64,000 nt of DNA from Patiria miniata (GCF_015706575.1 NW_024037073.1:25340622-25404621); one strand, 5' to 3'; numbered from the stretch's first letter, positions 11,688 to 22,560 are shown. The notes: generated by a model not told the origin, from the sequence alone. Translations and numbers: made by a program.

Positions 11688-13024
11688 CTGTGACTGGGGG
11701 ACTATGAGGTGTGTTACCAGGCTGGCACTGTTGGGTGCTGGGTCAGTGTATGTAGTGAAGATCTAGTTGACATACTGGGTAAAATGGTGGAGTGAAGTGG
11801 TTGAGGATGATTCAATGAGACAAAACCTGCAGGGTTGCAAAAGATTCAATTTACACCGCAAATGTACAAGGAAAAATTAAAGTTCAAACTTAATTATTTT
11901 GAAAGACCCTAAGTGTTGGCATTTGATAAAATCCACCAAAATCCTTGTAAACCACCATACCTGCTCACAAGGTACATCAATTTCAACTGATTAAATTTAT
12001 TTCATTGTTTTGGTTTTTTTTTCATGCAGATTAAAGGGGACCATTACATTACAGCAACGGCACACTCAGTTGTCTTGAAACAGCACTGAAACTGCGAAGG
12101 TTAAAAAAATAAGTGCATTTTCAAACAGTTTGAGCCAAAAAGGTGTCTCTAATCATTCTCAAAAGAATAAATACTTGAGTCAAATGTTTGATTAGGAAAT
12201 TTATTTCAGAGAGTCTTTAAAGCTATAAATAAGTCCAATGAGCTCCGGAATACAAGCATCAGGAATTTACAACATTTTCTGAGTGAACCATGGTAGTTTA
12301 CCCACCTGTGCCAATGTTTAATAGCTTATCACTGTTGATGCAGTTTAAAGGGAATAAAAGTATGCTTGGAAGGTCTTAATCACTCTGTTTAAAACCGCTT
12401 GGAGTCGAAGGCGATGGTATTTATCAGGACCCAGACTCCAAGCGGTCTTAAACTTAAATACCGACCAAGCACATATTTATTCCCATTCATAAATACCTAT
12501 TCAGTCAAAAAAATCCAAACCTTTTGGTAAAAAAACCTGATTTTGCTCAACAAGTTCACTTCATGTTTTTTTAACACCCCTCTTTAGCTAAATAATGGAG
12601 TGTCCAGCTCGCGAGTAAGATGTTAACATCTCCTTTTTTGGAGATAGGCACACGCGTCGCACATACTGCGCGATGTCATGCAAAACGCACCTGGGGCGTT
12701 GTGTTGTGAATTTAGGACTATAAAATACTGACTCACTGGTAGCATTGCGCATGCCTACGTGAGGACCAATAAAATGGAAAGAGGCACTGGATTTCATAGG
12801 AGCCAAAATTTCAAGTGAGACTGGAAAAGAGTTGAAGACCAGCCAGCCATGTCTTTATCATCCGTTTAAGACCAGCCACATAGCAGCTTCTCGACCAACA
12901 GGAATGGATAAACTGCCATAGGTATTTATGAATTGTGGTTTACATGTATTGTACGTGCAGTCTGATGTGCCCACTGGGATAAAATGAAGTACATGATTGT
13001 AAAATTGACCATGACATACTGTAC
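11688..13024 (-). other. intron of the zinc-finger gene, with short inverted repeats
   Basis: No exon is seen here. It holds an imperfect hairpin at about 12388-12456 (arms around accgcttggagtc / gactccaagcggt). The neighbouring intron 10686-11565 carries G-runs at 11361-11413, a likely slippage-prone or poorly assembled tract. Confidence 0.4.
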
Positions 13025-13200
13025 CCGAGTAATAACTTTCTGTATTGTGGTCTCTGGATTACGGAAGTGTTGCTGGTAGTGCTTCATAGCCTTGTCCCTC
13101 CTGCTGAACCCGTTGTGACAGTGGTAGCAGTGCGAGTGGGCACCCTTGAAGTATTTCTGCTCGTGAATGATGCCGTGGATGATGCAGGATCTACATCACT
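13025..13200 (-). CDS. C2H2 zinc-finger exon
   Basis: One minus-strand frame reads a classic finger: CYHCHNGFSRRDKAMKHYQQH fits C-x2-C-x12-H-x3-H. It is preceded by a His-rich segment and followed by NPETTIQKVIT and a donor-like CGG|GTACAG. The acceptor side is unclear: the phase left by the neighbouring finger exon (13959-14160) does not join cleanly, and an in-frame stop lies near the likely acceptor. An extra exon, a sequence error or decay is possible. Confidence 0.55.
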
Positions 13201-13958
13201 GCAATATTTTAAGACCTGGGGAGGGATACAGTAGAGGATTGCTTTGGCAATTTTGACAAAAGCTGACAGCTATATGCACTTTGACAAAACATGAACTGTG
13301 GATCTTTTTATATGGTTCTCTTGCTGTAACAGGCACAAGTAAGCTATTGACCTGAGTTAGGACTCTTGTTCAGGCAGGCTGGATGTAAAGTTTTTCCTGA
13401 GACACAGCCGGCGCTTGGGCATGGCCTGTGACAATTGAGTCTATCAAACACTGGTATCTGCTAAGAATAACCAGCCCAGGTATCTGTCAATTTCATAAAA
13501 CTTCCACAAATGCCACTATCTTGTCCTGCTGTCCACTGCCTTCAACTTATCTTAATTAACCCTCTGCCACATGCAGCACAGTGCATCAGGTGGAAAAGTC
13601 TGGTGCACTTTGCTGCATTTCAGCTATCAACACCAGTGCATTAACAGCCAGTTCTGAAACAATGAGAGCTAATCCCATTGAACAATGCCTCAGTTGTATC
13701 CTGCTGCGTTCTAGGACCACAGACTCAGAGGCAATTTGGCCTTCAGACTTTTGACCTGATGGATCTTGCTGCACTCGGCAGGCTTGTCACTTAGACAAGT
13801 GTTGCATTCAACTCACATGGACCTTAAAAGTCATCTTGTAGCATGACCTGTGAAGAGAAAGTGAAAAACATTGTCCTTTGGCTTAACCTAAAACATATTT
13901 CTTGGGATCCAGTCACATGTATGCAAGCGCTTGGTCTTGTTCCCAAATGCAAACTCAC

Positions 13959-14160
13959 CCCCAAAGTTGATGCCTTTATCCACGTGCTTGACCCTGTAGT
14001 GCGCCTTGAGGAGAATCTCATCAGTGAAGAGACTGTCCTGGGAGCAGAATGGACAGTGCAGATGCGGAGCCTTCATCAAGGAGTGGCTACACTCCCTGTC
14101 TGTGCATTGTATGGGTGTCCAGTCTGCCTCGGCGCCTTTCATCCGCACTGATGGATGCGC
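13959..14160 (-). CDS. C2H2-like zinc-finger exon
   Basis: The exon runs from a TAG acceptor (pyrimidine-rich, reading ccgcaactgtag) to a GTGAGT donor. The peptide begins AHPSVRMKGAEADWTPIQC and has C-x3-4-C pairs (CTDREC), then CPFC and a HYRVKH box (C-x2-C-x14-H-x4-H), a slightly long finger. It lies just upstream of the second finger exon on the same strand, so both probably belong to one DNA- or RNA-binding protein whose 5' exons were not found. The family was not recognised. Confidence 0.55.
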
Positions 14161-14284
14161 CTACAGTTGCGGAAAAAAAAACATGAGAAAAACTGTCAAG
14201 TAAACATGTATGATGTAAAAAAAAAAATTGTGAATGTATAAAACGGCTACTTCAATAAAATCAGTAGAAAATCTCATTTTCTAC

Positions 14285-14880
14285 TCAAATCCAAATCTTC
14301 ACAGCAGTTTTCAACAAGGACAGCAAGGAGGTTCGGATGCGGTTAGGTATGGGCAGATCCACTCTTCGGCAGTGCAAGTATCTGCGCTCTCCCCGCGTCA
14401 GCCTTGAGGTAAAGGTACAGCTTGCTCGGGCCCTAGTCATATCAAGGGTACTGTATGGTGCCACCACCCTGTCGTTGAAGGCAGCTGACGTCATACGCCT
14501 AGACAGTTTTGGCCGAACCACCTGCTCAATATCAAGTGGCAAGATCATGTGACAAATGAAAGACTGATGGAGATGATCGTCGACCGGTGGTGCTTCAGCA
14601 GTAGCACTGTGATGGAACGAAAGGCAGCATGGTTGTGCCATGTGGTGCGGCATGGCGGCATGGCGGCAGCTGTTGTGGATGGGATGTCAGTGGGATGTCG
14701 TCACTCCGTGGGCCGGCCAAAGATGCGCTGGGTGGACAACATCCCTGAATGGTCTGGGTGTGACACCAACGAACTGAAAGCAGCAGCACTGGAAAGACGG
14801 GCTGTGGTGGGAGCGGCGCCAGTGATCCCAACTGTGTATAATTTGAGGAGGAGACCACGGGCAAATGCCTATGTCTAATT
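14285..14880 (+). mobile_element. 3' remnant of an RTE/CR1-like LINE
   Basis: The C-terminal end of a non-LTR retrotransposon ORF2. It contains a post-RT segment (KYLRSPRVSLEVKVQLARAL, then SRVLYG) and the characteristic C-terminal string with AWLCHVVRHGG and GRPKMRWVDNIPEW, ending near ALERRAVVGAAP. The two parts lie in different frames, joined near 14545-14555, so it has at least one frameshift. RT and endonuclease domains are absent. It ends in a short tail (taattaatgaatgag). It is a dead, 5'-truncated copy. Confidence 0.7.
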
Positions 14881-15294
14881 AATGAATGAGTTTTCAAAGT
14901 GGTAGTTCATAAAAACCAGGCATAAAACATTTAACAAAGAAACCACTCGCAGATGGGATCTCTTTTGAGGCGGTGGAAGAGGTTTTAGAAGGCTTTCGTT
15001 GGGAGCCAACAGTCACCTCGGAAAGAATGTTGCAACCTGACGCTACTTCAGCGGTTGTGTAAAAAGTCTATGGAGAGTCAAAAAAAAATTCAGTATTTCC
15101 TAACAAAATTGGAAATGTTTCTCAGTCCCAGATTCATGTTTTATCATTTTTGCAATGACTGACCTTCATTGAGATGATATATGAGGGAAAAAGCAGCATC
15201 AGGTTGCAACATTCTTTCCAACACCTCTGATTCTGAACCAACACAAGGAAGTGATGTAGAATAGTAGGGAGTACTGAGTACTACCCTAGCAGTC
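14881..15294. other. no gene seen
   Basis: Nothing recognisable as coding, RNA or transposon. The word gaaagaatgttgcaacctga near 15020 recurs in inverted form near 15208 (ggttgcaacattctttcc), hinting at an old inverted-repeat element of about 200 bp. Confidence 0.4.
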
Positions 15295-16023
15295 ACTCCT
15301 AGAACTATGATGCTCCGCGTAGCGAAGCCTCATGGACAGAGAACCTCGCAAAATTGTTTGCTACTACAACACACCAACTAAGTACAAAAACGTTCATCAA
15401 AACATAGACATTTTCTACAGAACCGCTGCACAATTTGCCCATAAACTCCATACAATACCTCATGACATACGCACATAAGTTGCGCCTAACAAACATCGCT
15501 GGATTCTGTCGGTTTTTAGGCCATAATGATGGAAAAATATGCCCTTTCCGCACTGAGCCAACCTGACTCTTGAAACGTGTACGCAGATTTGATCGATTGA
15601 TGATTTTCTGTTCGCCGCAAGCAAATGATACGCTCATGCGTACAAGTGCAAGTACCGCTCCCCCGCAGCGTGCTCCGAGCGGACCGAAAATCAGTGATCG
15701 ATCATTATCTTTGTGCACGTTTCTAGTGTCAGGTTGGCTCAGTGCGGAAAGGGCATATTTTTCATCATTTTGGCCTAAAAACCGACAGAATCCACCGATG
15801 TTTGTTAGGCGCAACTTACATGAGTATCCTCGACTCACCATAATTGAGGCAGCGGATAGCGCGTGTTGTCCAACGCAAATTGAATGCGAGTGCGTCAAAA
15901 CATATCCTGGTCGTTTTTGGTGGACTGACGATATGTCATGAGGGATTGTGCTGCAATTAACCATTTTGTGGGGTTCTGTGTCTATGCGGCTCCGCTCACG
16001 CGGAGCATCATAGTTCTAGGAGT
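15295..16023. mobile_element. fold-back DNA transposon with long inverted arms
   Basis: The termini ACTCCTAGAACTATGATG and CATCATAGTTCTAGGAGT are exact inverted copies. Inner arms also match (gcgcctaacaaacatcg near 15483 and its complement near 15796; GCCCTTTCCGCACTGAGCC near 15541 and its complement near 15730). The element is therefore almost entirely palindromic. It has no transposase, so it is non-autonomous. The open frames on both strands result from the symmetry. A target-site duplication could not be identified. Confidence 0.8.
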
Positions 16024-16150
16024 AACCGAATACCGTAGCAGCAGCCATTCAATATTCATTGTGAAGTGTCCGGAAACTGGACAATTTTACATTTTGCTTT
16101 CTTAAAATTACTTTTGCGACGAGGTGTCCAACTAAAGAATATAAACAATT

Positions 16151-16699
16151 GGTAATCCTTACTTTTAGGACCCCGTTCCTATATAGGAAGGGAAAGACTC
16201 CACCAAAACAGCTGACTAAATGACACATAATATGTTTGGCAGCAGATAAATTGACGTCCGAGTACGGAACTTTTCCCAGTTTAAGTTTGTGGAAAGAGGG
16301 CAGGGCTTTGATTTTAGAGGGAAATTGAGGGGTAAAAGATGACGATGACAACCAGAAAACAGACTCAAAAACCAAGATGGCAAACGTGAAAGCTCGATGC
16401 AATGAAAGCTCGATGCTGATTGGCTGACAAAAAATAAACATCTTAATTATTTTTTTTAGCAGCCAATCAGCATCGGGCTTTCATTATGTAGGGCTTTCAC
16501 GCGTGTTAGAACTACAACATGCATGTCTGACTGTGAAAAAAGGTAGGAAAGTCACATTTTTTTGAAAGTGCTTTCAAAACCAGAAAAAAGACTGCTTTAG
16601 CCTGCAAAAGTCAATTGGTACTGGACAGTCATCTGCAAAAGTCAGTTTTCTTGAACAGAACTTGTAAAAAATAGAGGTGTCCTAAAAGTAAGGATTATT
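16151..16699. mobile_element. MITE with 8-bp target duplication AAACAATT
   Basis: The termini read AATCCTTACTTTTAGGAC and its inverse. A second, inner inverted pair (GATGCTGATTGGCTG near 16411, CAGCCAATCAGCATC near 16462) forms the centre. AAACAATT flanks the element exactly at 16143-16150 and 16700-16707. An 8-bp duplication suggests a hAT-type (or other 8-bp) mobiliser. No transposase frame. Confidence 0.8.
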
Positions 16700-16707
16700 A
16701 AACAATT

Positions 16708-17400
16708 TTCCACAATCTCTTGGGTACCTACCACATAGATAGCCATTTTCAATAACTCCTTTGTCTTGAATAATCACATAAATTCGGGGGGGGGGATTCA
16801 AGGGGAAAAACTCTCACCCTCCAGAAAAAAAAGAAAACATGGGTTTAAAGGGTTTCTGAAAATTCGATTCATTCTCAGCTGCGGCTTTGTCTACTATAAT
16901 TATTTGAAGATTATGAAATTTCCACACAGCTACTCAGAAAGCGTCAGTTGTCAAATAAGAATAGACAAATAGGTATTATTGGACTTCCGTTACGGGAGAC
17001 GTATGCGTCTCGTTAAAAAAAAGAAGGATGCCAGTTCAGTATATGAACCTGAAGCAGTTGTGAACTGCGATGGAGGCCGATGTTTCGAAAGAGCTTGCAT
17101 GCCCATCGAACGACACATGAGGGCAGCATTCAACAACATAAACACGCGACTGTACGGCGCTGTCTTCCGAGTGGCCGAAACTGTACCTGTTGTTACCTTT
17201 GCCACTTTCTTATTACTGGTACGTCAGTATTACTAATTTTATTTAACCATTTAATAAATGGTAACATTAATTTTGTTGTTTATATTAGCTATTGGTGAAA
17301 TCTGCATTATTGTATTTAGTGAAACGTACTGCAAGAAGTGGCCATAGACGTACTGCGTGTATTGTATAGCGTGGCATCCATAGCCACGCACGGCGCGCTG
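16708..17400. other. unassigned stretch with an 85-codon open frame
   Basis: A plus-strand open frame (16979-17236) begins MDFRYGRRMRL and ends in a hydrophobic stretch (VVTFATFLLLV). It lacks a recognisable family, splice context or neighbours and has open frames on the opposite strand too. No confident gene. Confidence 0.3.
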
Positions 17401-17402
17401 TA

Positions 17403-18434
17403 GCCCCATAAATGCGGCCTATTTACTGGACTGCCTCCGTGAATGTCAGACAAGTCGACCGTTGAGACAAGTCGACCGTTGAGACAACTCGACTCGGGAC
17501 AACTCGACCGTTGAGACAGCTCGACTTAATGGAAATGTATACACGTGGAGCGGAAAAAGTTGCAAAAATCTGTGGCAGGACCGGTCCCGGGCGCGGCGCG
17601 GGAATACTCGATGCACAGAGGGCGATCCGATCTGGTGGCCGTCGCGTTGGGCCGGCGCGCCCTGCCCGCGAGGATCGGGCCCGGCCCGGCACACGAGCAT
17701 GTCAACCGGCGCGGCAAGTGGGCGCACAGGCCCGGCAAAAACAATCACGCTGTGCTATATCGGCTCTGTAGCAACAAAAAAACCTCATGTGTCATCACTC
17801 CCGAACGGCGATCGGCCGCCGTCAAAAATCCCCAAAACTAGGCCCAAAAACATGCGAGGCGACTTGTCTCAACGGTCGACTTGTCTTTCCATTTATCGCA
17901 CATACGGTCGAGTTGTCTCAACGGTCGAGTTGTCTCAACGGTCGACTTGTCCCAAGTCGAGTTGTCTCAACGGTCGACTTGTCTGACCCCCGCCTCCGTA
18001 AACATAGGCCACACATCCACATGTACAAAAATCGTGTCGACTTTGCCAAATTTTGATTTTCACATTTAGGCTTAGTTTGTAGGTTTTGTTTGCTTTAGAA
18101 GCATACTCACCCTCTTTATAGGCTAATCAGAAAGTGCTGCCTTTTTCAGATGTATATTTTTCGTGAAATTTCCAGATTCATTTTTACACGTTTGCGTATC
18201 AAAATTTCAACATGAAATTTCACAAAAATTAGACATCTGAAAAAGGCAGCACTTTCTGACTAGCCTATAAAGAGGGTGAGTATGCTTCTAAAGCAAAAAA
18301 AATCCTACAAACTAAGCCTAAATGTGAAAATCAAAATTTGGCAAAGTCATGAAAGTCATCACGATTTTTGTACATGTGGATGTGTGGCCTATGTTTACGG
18401 AGGCAGTCCAGTAAATAGGCCACATTTATGGGGC
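17403..18434. mobile_element. Tc1/mariner-like MITE (TA target), host of a nested MITE
   Basis: Long inverted arms: GCCCCATAAATG...CTGGACTGCCTCCGT on the left, the inverse on the right, flanked by TA at 17401-17402 and 18435-18436. The arms extend inward over aaacataggccacac, tacaaaaatcgtg and aggcttagtttgtagg, and meet near 18175. The left arm is interrupted by another element at 17441-17991. Without that insert it is about 470 bp. TA flanks suggest a Tc1/mariner-type mobiliser. Non-autonomous. Confidence 0.85.
17441..17991. mobile_element. nested MITE with terminal GTCGACCGTTGAGACAA repeats
   Basis: Inserted in the left arm of the 17403-18434 element. GCCTCCGT is duplicated at 17433-17440 and 17992-17999; the intact right arm of the host element has it once, proving the insertion. 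Its ends are built of tandem 17-bp units (GTCGACCGTTGAGACAA and close variants): about five on the left, and the inverse at 17866-17985 on the right. The middle is strongly GC-rich (17575-17720), unlike the surroundings. The open frames here follow from the repeats. Confidence 0.88.
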
Positions 18435-18660
18435 TAGGCGCGCTGAATCGCAAGGCACAAACCGCGCAGGAAAATCATGGTTTCTATCCCAAAAATCCGT
18501 TCAAAATTGCAAAACGGGTGTCATTATAATTGAGGAAAAACTGCTTTGATTGTAAAGGTGATTTTTGAGCAATAAAAAAACAAACATTTTTGACTCCAAT
18601 ATGATCAAAACAAAACAGGGGCCCTACACTTCATGATCGCCGTAATTTTTCCCTAAATGA
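18435..18660. other. no gene seen
   Basis: Unique-looking A+T-rich sequence. No coding or RNA signal found. Confidence 0.4.
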
Positions 18661-18960
18661 CCTAAATCAGCCATCTGAAAGTGATATTTTGTCCTAAAAA
18701 GTCTAAATTAGCAGTGTCAAATTTTGAATTTTTACCGAGAAAACACTTACAAATTTTCAGAGCAGTCCCTTAGGGTTTGTGCACAGTGTGACAAGTGATG
18801 GCCAGGTATGGGAATCTTTCCCAATTAACATCAAAGGAAAGATTCCCATACACTGTATATGGCCATCACTTGCCACCCTGTGCACAAACCCTATGAGACT
18901 GGTCTGAAAATTTCTAAGTGTTTTTCTCAGTTAATACTTCAATATTTTCCTAGCTCTACT
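18661..18960. mobile_element. two head-to-head copies of a MITE arm
   Basis: The left copy ends gggaatctttcc at about 18822. The right copy begins ggaaagattccc at 18834. Both then read outward through gccatcactt, gtgcacaaaccct, an ACTGGTCTGAAAATTT-like box and a gtgttttctc box. The same arm is found at 20072-20275 and 21910-22080. The configuration is either one element with a small centre or two inverted copies. Confidence 0.6.
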
Positions 18961-19485
18961 GAAAGGAACGCTGGAACTTCGGTACGCATTTTTCGTAAAA
19001 ATTATTCACATTGCCAGGTTCATGGGCCGGTACGTATGGTAAACCTAGCCAACTGTTCAAACTGCAAAGTGGAACGGTTCCTGTGCCGTGCTGACCGGCC
19101 AATGTGGCCGTCCGTACATGGTGACATTGTTGCAGTTTGCCATTTTTCAACGGCATTAGAGACTTACTTGCAAATATTAGGCCTACTGATTTGAATTTTT
19201 ACACTCTAAATATATTTCCAAACCAAACTGTGTATTTCTTGCTATTTTATTTTTGATTTTACGGATGATCCTGCGGTTTTCTGATGAACCATTGCGCTGC
19301 CCGAGAAACGATTGCTTGTCTGCAGTCCATCATGAATCGATGATGATGATGTCACTTCAAAAAGTCATAGTCGGTGATTTCGAAAGTTTACCTATGGAAA
19401 AAAGTCGGATTTAGTGATTTCAAAAGGTTACCTATGGCAAAAAAAAAAAAAACCTATAGGTTTCTTTAATATAATGTAAACTTTT
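18961..19485. other. no gene; short direct repeats
   Basis: 19365-19450 holds two near-copies of a unit with gtgatttc-aaa-g-ttacctatgg and an A-run. An open plus-strand frame over 18859-19194 has no family signature and overlaps MITE sequence. Confidence 0.4.
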
Positions 19486-19489
19486 AGAA

Positions 19490-19690
19490 TTGATCAAATT
19501 AGGTTTTGCCCTTCACCGACGTATAAACACTGTATACTCAGTCTGTTACCTCCCGAGTGAAAGTTGGGAAAAATCAAGCCGGTGGGACTCGAACCCACGA
19601 TGTCCAGTGCTTTCTAGTGCAGGTGTCTTACCACTCGACCACCGAGCTAACGGGATCTGTTGGCCGGTTCGATTTGAACTTTAGCAGTGG
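19490..19690 (-). mobile_element. tRNA-derived SINE (tRNA-Ser-like head)
   Basis: On the minus strand the head reads TTAGCTCGGTGGTCGAGTGG (A-box region), a CACTAGAAAG anticodon-loop-like part (CTAGAAA, as in tRNA-Ser-AGA) and GGGTTCGAGTCCCACC (B box). It is followed by a tail with actgagtatacagtgttta, cgtcggtgaagggc. Same family as copies at 38.5, 38.8, 49.5 and 50.7 kb. Confidence 0.85.
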
Positions 19691-20071
19691 GTGCCGCATT
19701 AACTATTTATTGCCAAATCACCCAGTATTGCTGTTCCAATGTGCAAGGAAACAGGTCATCTGGTACCTTGGGCAACTCGTACCTTGGACAACTCATACAT
19801 TTAATGTGACATCATTATGCCAACTCGTACCTTGGACAACTCGTACCTTCAATAAAGACGTCTCGTTCTATTACGTGTAAGTCAAGTCGTACTGAATCAA
19901 TTAAAAGCACAGACTGCTCTTGCAATATGTGTTTTAATTTTGGTTATTAGACTTCGCAAGAAAACGAATGCAGGAAATACTTTGACAGTCACCATATGTG
20001 AAGATGAAATGGTTACTCTCTCCTATTCATCTCAACATTTATTTCCATATTTCAAAGAACATTCAGGTAAC
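19691..20071. other. no gene; CAACTCGTACCTTGGA short repeats
   Basis: 19750-19860 has four imperfect copies of a unit around caactcgtaccttgg. The rest is unassigned. Confidence 0.45.
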
Positions 20072-20275
20072 GGAAAGATTTTCATATACGAAGTTCACTA
20101 ATTTTCCTCTGTATTGACTAACAAGCCCCCAGATAGCAATTTCATGTCATCAAAGTCAATTTGAGCAGTGAAAAAATACAAGCATTTTCTTAGAAAACAC
20201 TTAAAAATGTTCAGTCCAATCTCATAGGGTTTGTACACAGGGTGTTGGGTGAACTTCGTATATGGAAATCTTTCC
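20072..20275. mobile_element. MITE with 8-bp target duplication CAGGTAAC
   Basis: Inverted termini GGAAAGATTTTCATATACG / CGTATATGGAAATCTTTCC. CAGGTAAC flanks it exactly at 20064-20071 and 20276-20283. It contains the family boxes gaaaacactt and agggtttgtacacag also seen at 18.8 and 21.9 kb. Non-autonomous, 204 bp. Confidence 0.88.
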
Positions 20276-20657
20276 CAGGTAACTATACAAAAAGGTCAAG
20301 AAACGAATGTTTGCTAAAAATATGAGATTAATGATTATGTAAAGACACAACTGAAAAAAAGTAAATTTAGAGAAAGTAAATCTTTAAATTTGCTTTCTCT
20401 TATTTTGTCTCTGTTAAAAGCTCTGGATGAGAACGTCATAAGCTTTGAACTTGCTACCTTGGTACTGGTGCACACAGAATGCGCATTGGGCACTGAAGCA
20501 TTATAAAAAAGTTTCCAAATATTCTTGAAGTAATAACTAACACTTCTTGGCAGCAATAATCCTTCTGTTTACAAAAAAAGACCACCCCACCCCCCCCCCA
20601 AAAAAAATGTACTTAAAGAAAACAAAATAAAAGTTTCAAAATATTCTCTAAAGGGTA
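20276..20657. other. no gene seen
   Basis: A+T-rich, with a C-run at 20581-20600. A 73-codon minus frame lacks family features. Confidence 0.35.
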
Positions 20658-21188
20658 CAGTCCATCATTTGTAAATTGTGTATTTTATTCGTTTGAAGCA
20701 ACAAACACGCTCAAAATCTAAAGAAGGGTACTGAACAACTAATTTGGTGAAGTTTCAGCTCAGCTTCAGCTGTAGGCCTACATTTCGAGTAAAACAACAT
20801 TCTAGGATTTCGATTTCAAATCAAAAGATGCTGAATCTTGTTTTGAATTTGGCCTGAAATCAGTGTTGGAGACACGTTCTCACTGAGCTAATTGCAGCTA
20901 CGCAATGTCACGCACTGATCTGATGAATTAAAACAACCGCGCGAGCGTGTGCATCGTGTCAACGCTGGCGCGCACTTCGCCAACTAAAAAAAGGAACTAC
21001 TAACGGAAATTTCCAACCATGTGCCTTTAGATGCATCGTTGGAAAGGCCTTCTTTCATTGATTTCTTCCCAATGACAGCATGCCCAGAACAAATAATTTC
21101 ACAGGGAGTTTTTGTCCCCTTACTATCTTTCAACCAAGTAGTTATTCAACACTAAATATAGTTTTGGATAGCTGCAAATGATGGACTG
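20658..21188. mobile_element. MITE with CAGTCCATCATTTG termini (TA target)
   Basis: TACAGTCCATCATTTG at 20656 and CAAATGATGGACTGTA ending 21190 are inverted copies. TA on both outer sides would be the target duplication of a Tc1/mariner-like mobiliser. No coding capacity. Confidence 0.65.
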
Positions 21189-21371
21189 TAGCTTTAAATG
21201 ATCACTTAAACTTCTTGGCAGCAATAACAAAATATTGAGTGCATACATGTATGTACATGTATATAGCCACGTTCATGGGTCTATATCAAGCCATATCTTA
21301 TTTTTCTTCTGAAAACAACATAAGAATGTATACATGTCATCAATAGCAGCCCCAATGCAGTATACAAGGTA

Positions 21372-22329
21372 GAAAAGCCACCAAAATCATAATTTTTTTC
21401 ATATTTTAGTATAAAGCATAAATAATGAAATGTCTCTCCTGAAGACAGTCAGAGCATACTGACCGGAACGTCGAGTTGATACCTCTGGTGCTTTTCAGAA
21501 CCATTCTCTTAGTTGAGAAATTATTCTCCCATGGTGTTTCCGCAAACCTTTCATTATTTAGTATCTCCACCATGCAAAGCCTCAACTCTTACTTAGAAAG
21601 CATAATTCTGTTTCAAGTCGACCAAATGCTTCGTAAATGATTGCTGCATGGTGTGAAGTAAGCTTAATCTCATCTGGGTTTGGATAATAGGGGAAAAGGG
21701 AAAACTTTAGTATTTGCCAAATTTCAAGGCCTCCGCCAATTTTCAACTGCTGGACAAAAACTAGATGTGCCTCCAGCTCTACATATCAAATTCTTGATGA
21801 GCATTGGAGCTGGAGTTTCTCATCTCCATCCTTGTATTGCAAGTTTTCAATACCTTAAAATTTGGGACTCTCATAGACAGTATTGAGAGTCCCAAATGTT
21901 TGGACAACTATTGGAAAGAGTTCCACACCTGGACATCACTTGACACCCGGTGCACAAACCCTAAGAGACTGGCCTGAAAAATTTGAAGTGTTTTCTTCGT
22001 TAACGTTTCAATATTTTCCCTGCTAAATTTGACTTTTAAACATGTCATCCGTTTCTGATGGCTGATAGGTCACTGTGGGGAAATATTAGTGATGTGCATG
22101 CAATATGTATGGAATTCTTCCCCAACTATTTTTTCCCCAGCAGTCAGAAAATGACGGAGGCCATGAAAAATTGCCTCAACTGAAATTGTCCTTTTCCCTG
22201 ATCCAAACCTAGTTGAGATTAAACTCACCTAAATACCATGCAGCAGTCATCACAAAGCAGAGGATCGACTTGAAACAGAACTACACTGGCTAAAATATGG
22301 GGAAACAATGATGATTTTGGTGGCTTTTC
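21372..22329. mobile_element. large fold-back element with internal insertions
   Basis: GAAAAGCCACCAAAATCAT at the left end is the inverse of the right end. The arms continue over tctgtttcaagtcga, gctgcatggt, taatctca-ctgggtttgga and ggcctccg. The left arm is interrupted by about 190 bp (21413-21603), and the centre contains a copy of the GGAAAG-type MITE arm (21910-22080). It lies just upstream of the first TRMT2A-like exon. No transposase. Confidence 0.75.
21413..21603. mobile_element. insertion carrying a CTGAAGA...GGAACGTC hairpin motif
   Basis: Absent from the matching right arm of the surrounding fold-back element. It contains a GTCAG/CTGAC stem between ctcctgaagaca and ggaacgtcgagttg, and inverted aaataatgaaa / tttcattattt words near its ends. 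The motif resembles a widespread animal repeat of the form CTGAAGA...GAAACGTC. Confidence 0.55.
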
Positions 22330-22560
22330 AGATAGAACCGTCGCGTCGCAGCCGTGTTGTGGCGACATTTACAGCTCGCATCTCATACTGGTATGGTATC
22401 CACATATACATGTACATCGCACTGCATAGAGACATGTACACGATATGGTTACCATACTATTTTCAGGTGCACGTTGTGATTTCAACTTCAAATACAACTG
22501 CTTTATGTGCAGTTTCTTTATATTTCCAGTGTGTTTTTGGTCCAACATAATAATACCAAA

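Noticed and set aside
15305-15964. 219-codon minus-strand frame
   Set aside because: Lies wholly in a palindromic element; open frames on both strands stem from the symmetry.
17423-18069. Arg/Pro-rich frames on both strands
   Set aside because: They arise from the GC-rich centre and 17-bp repeats of a nested MITE.
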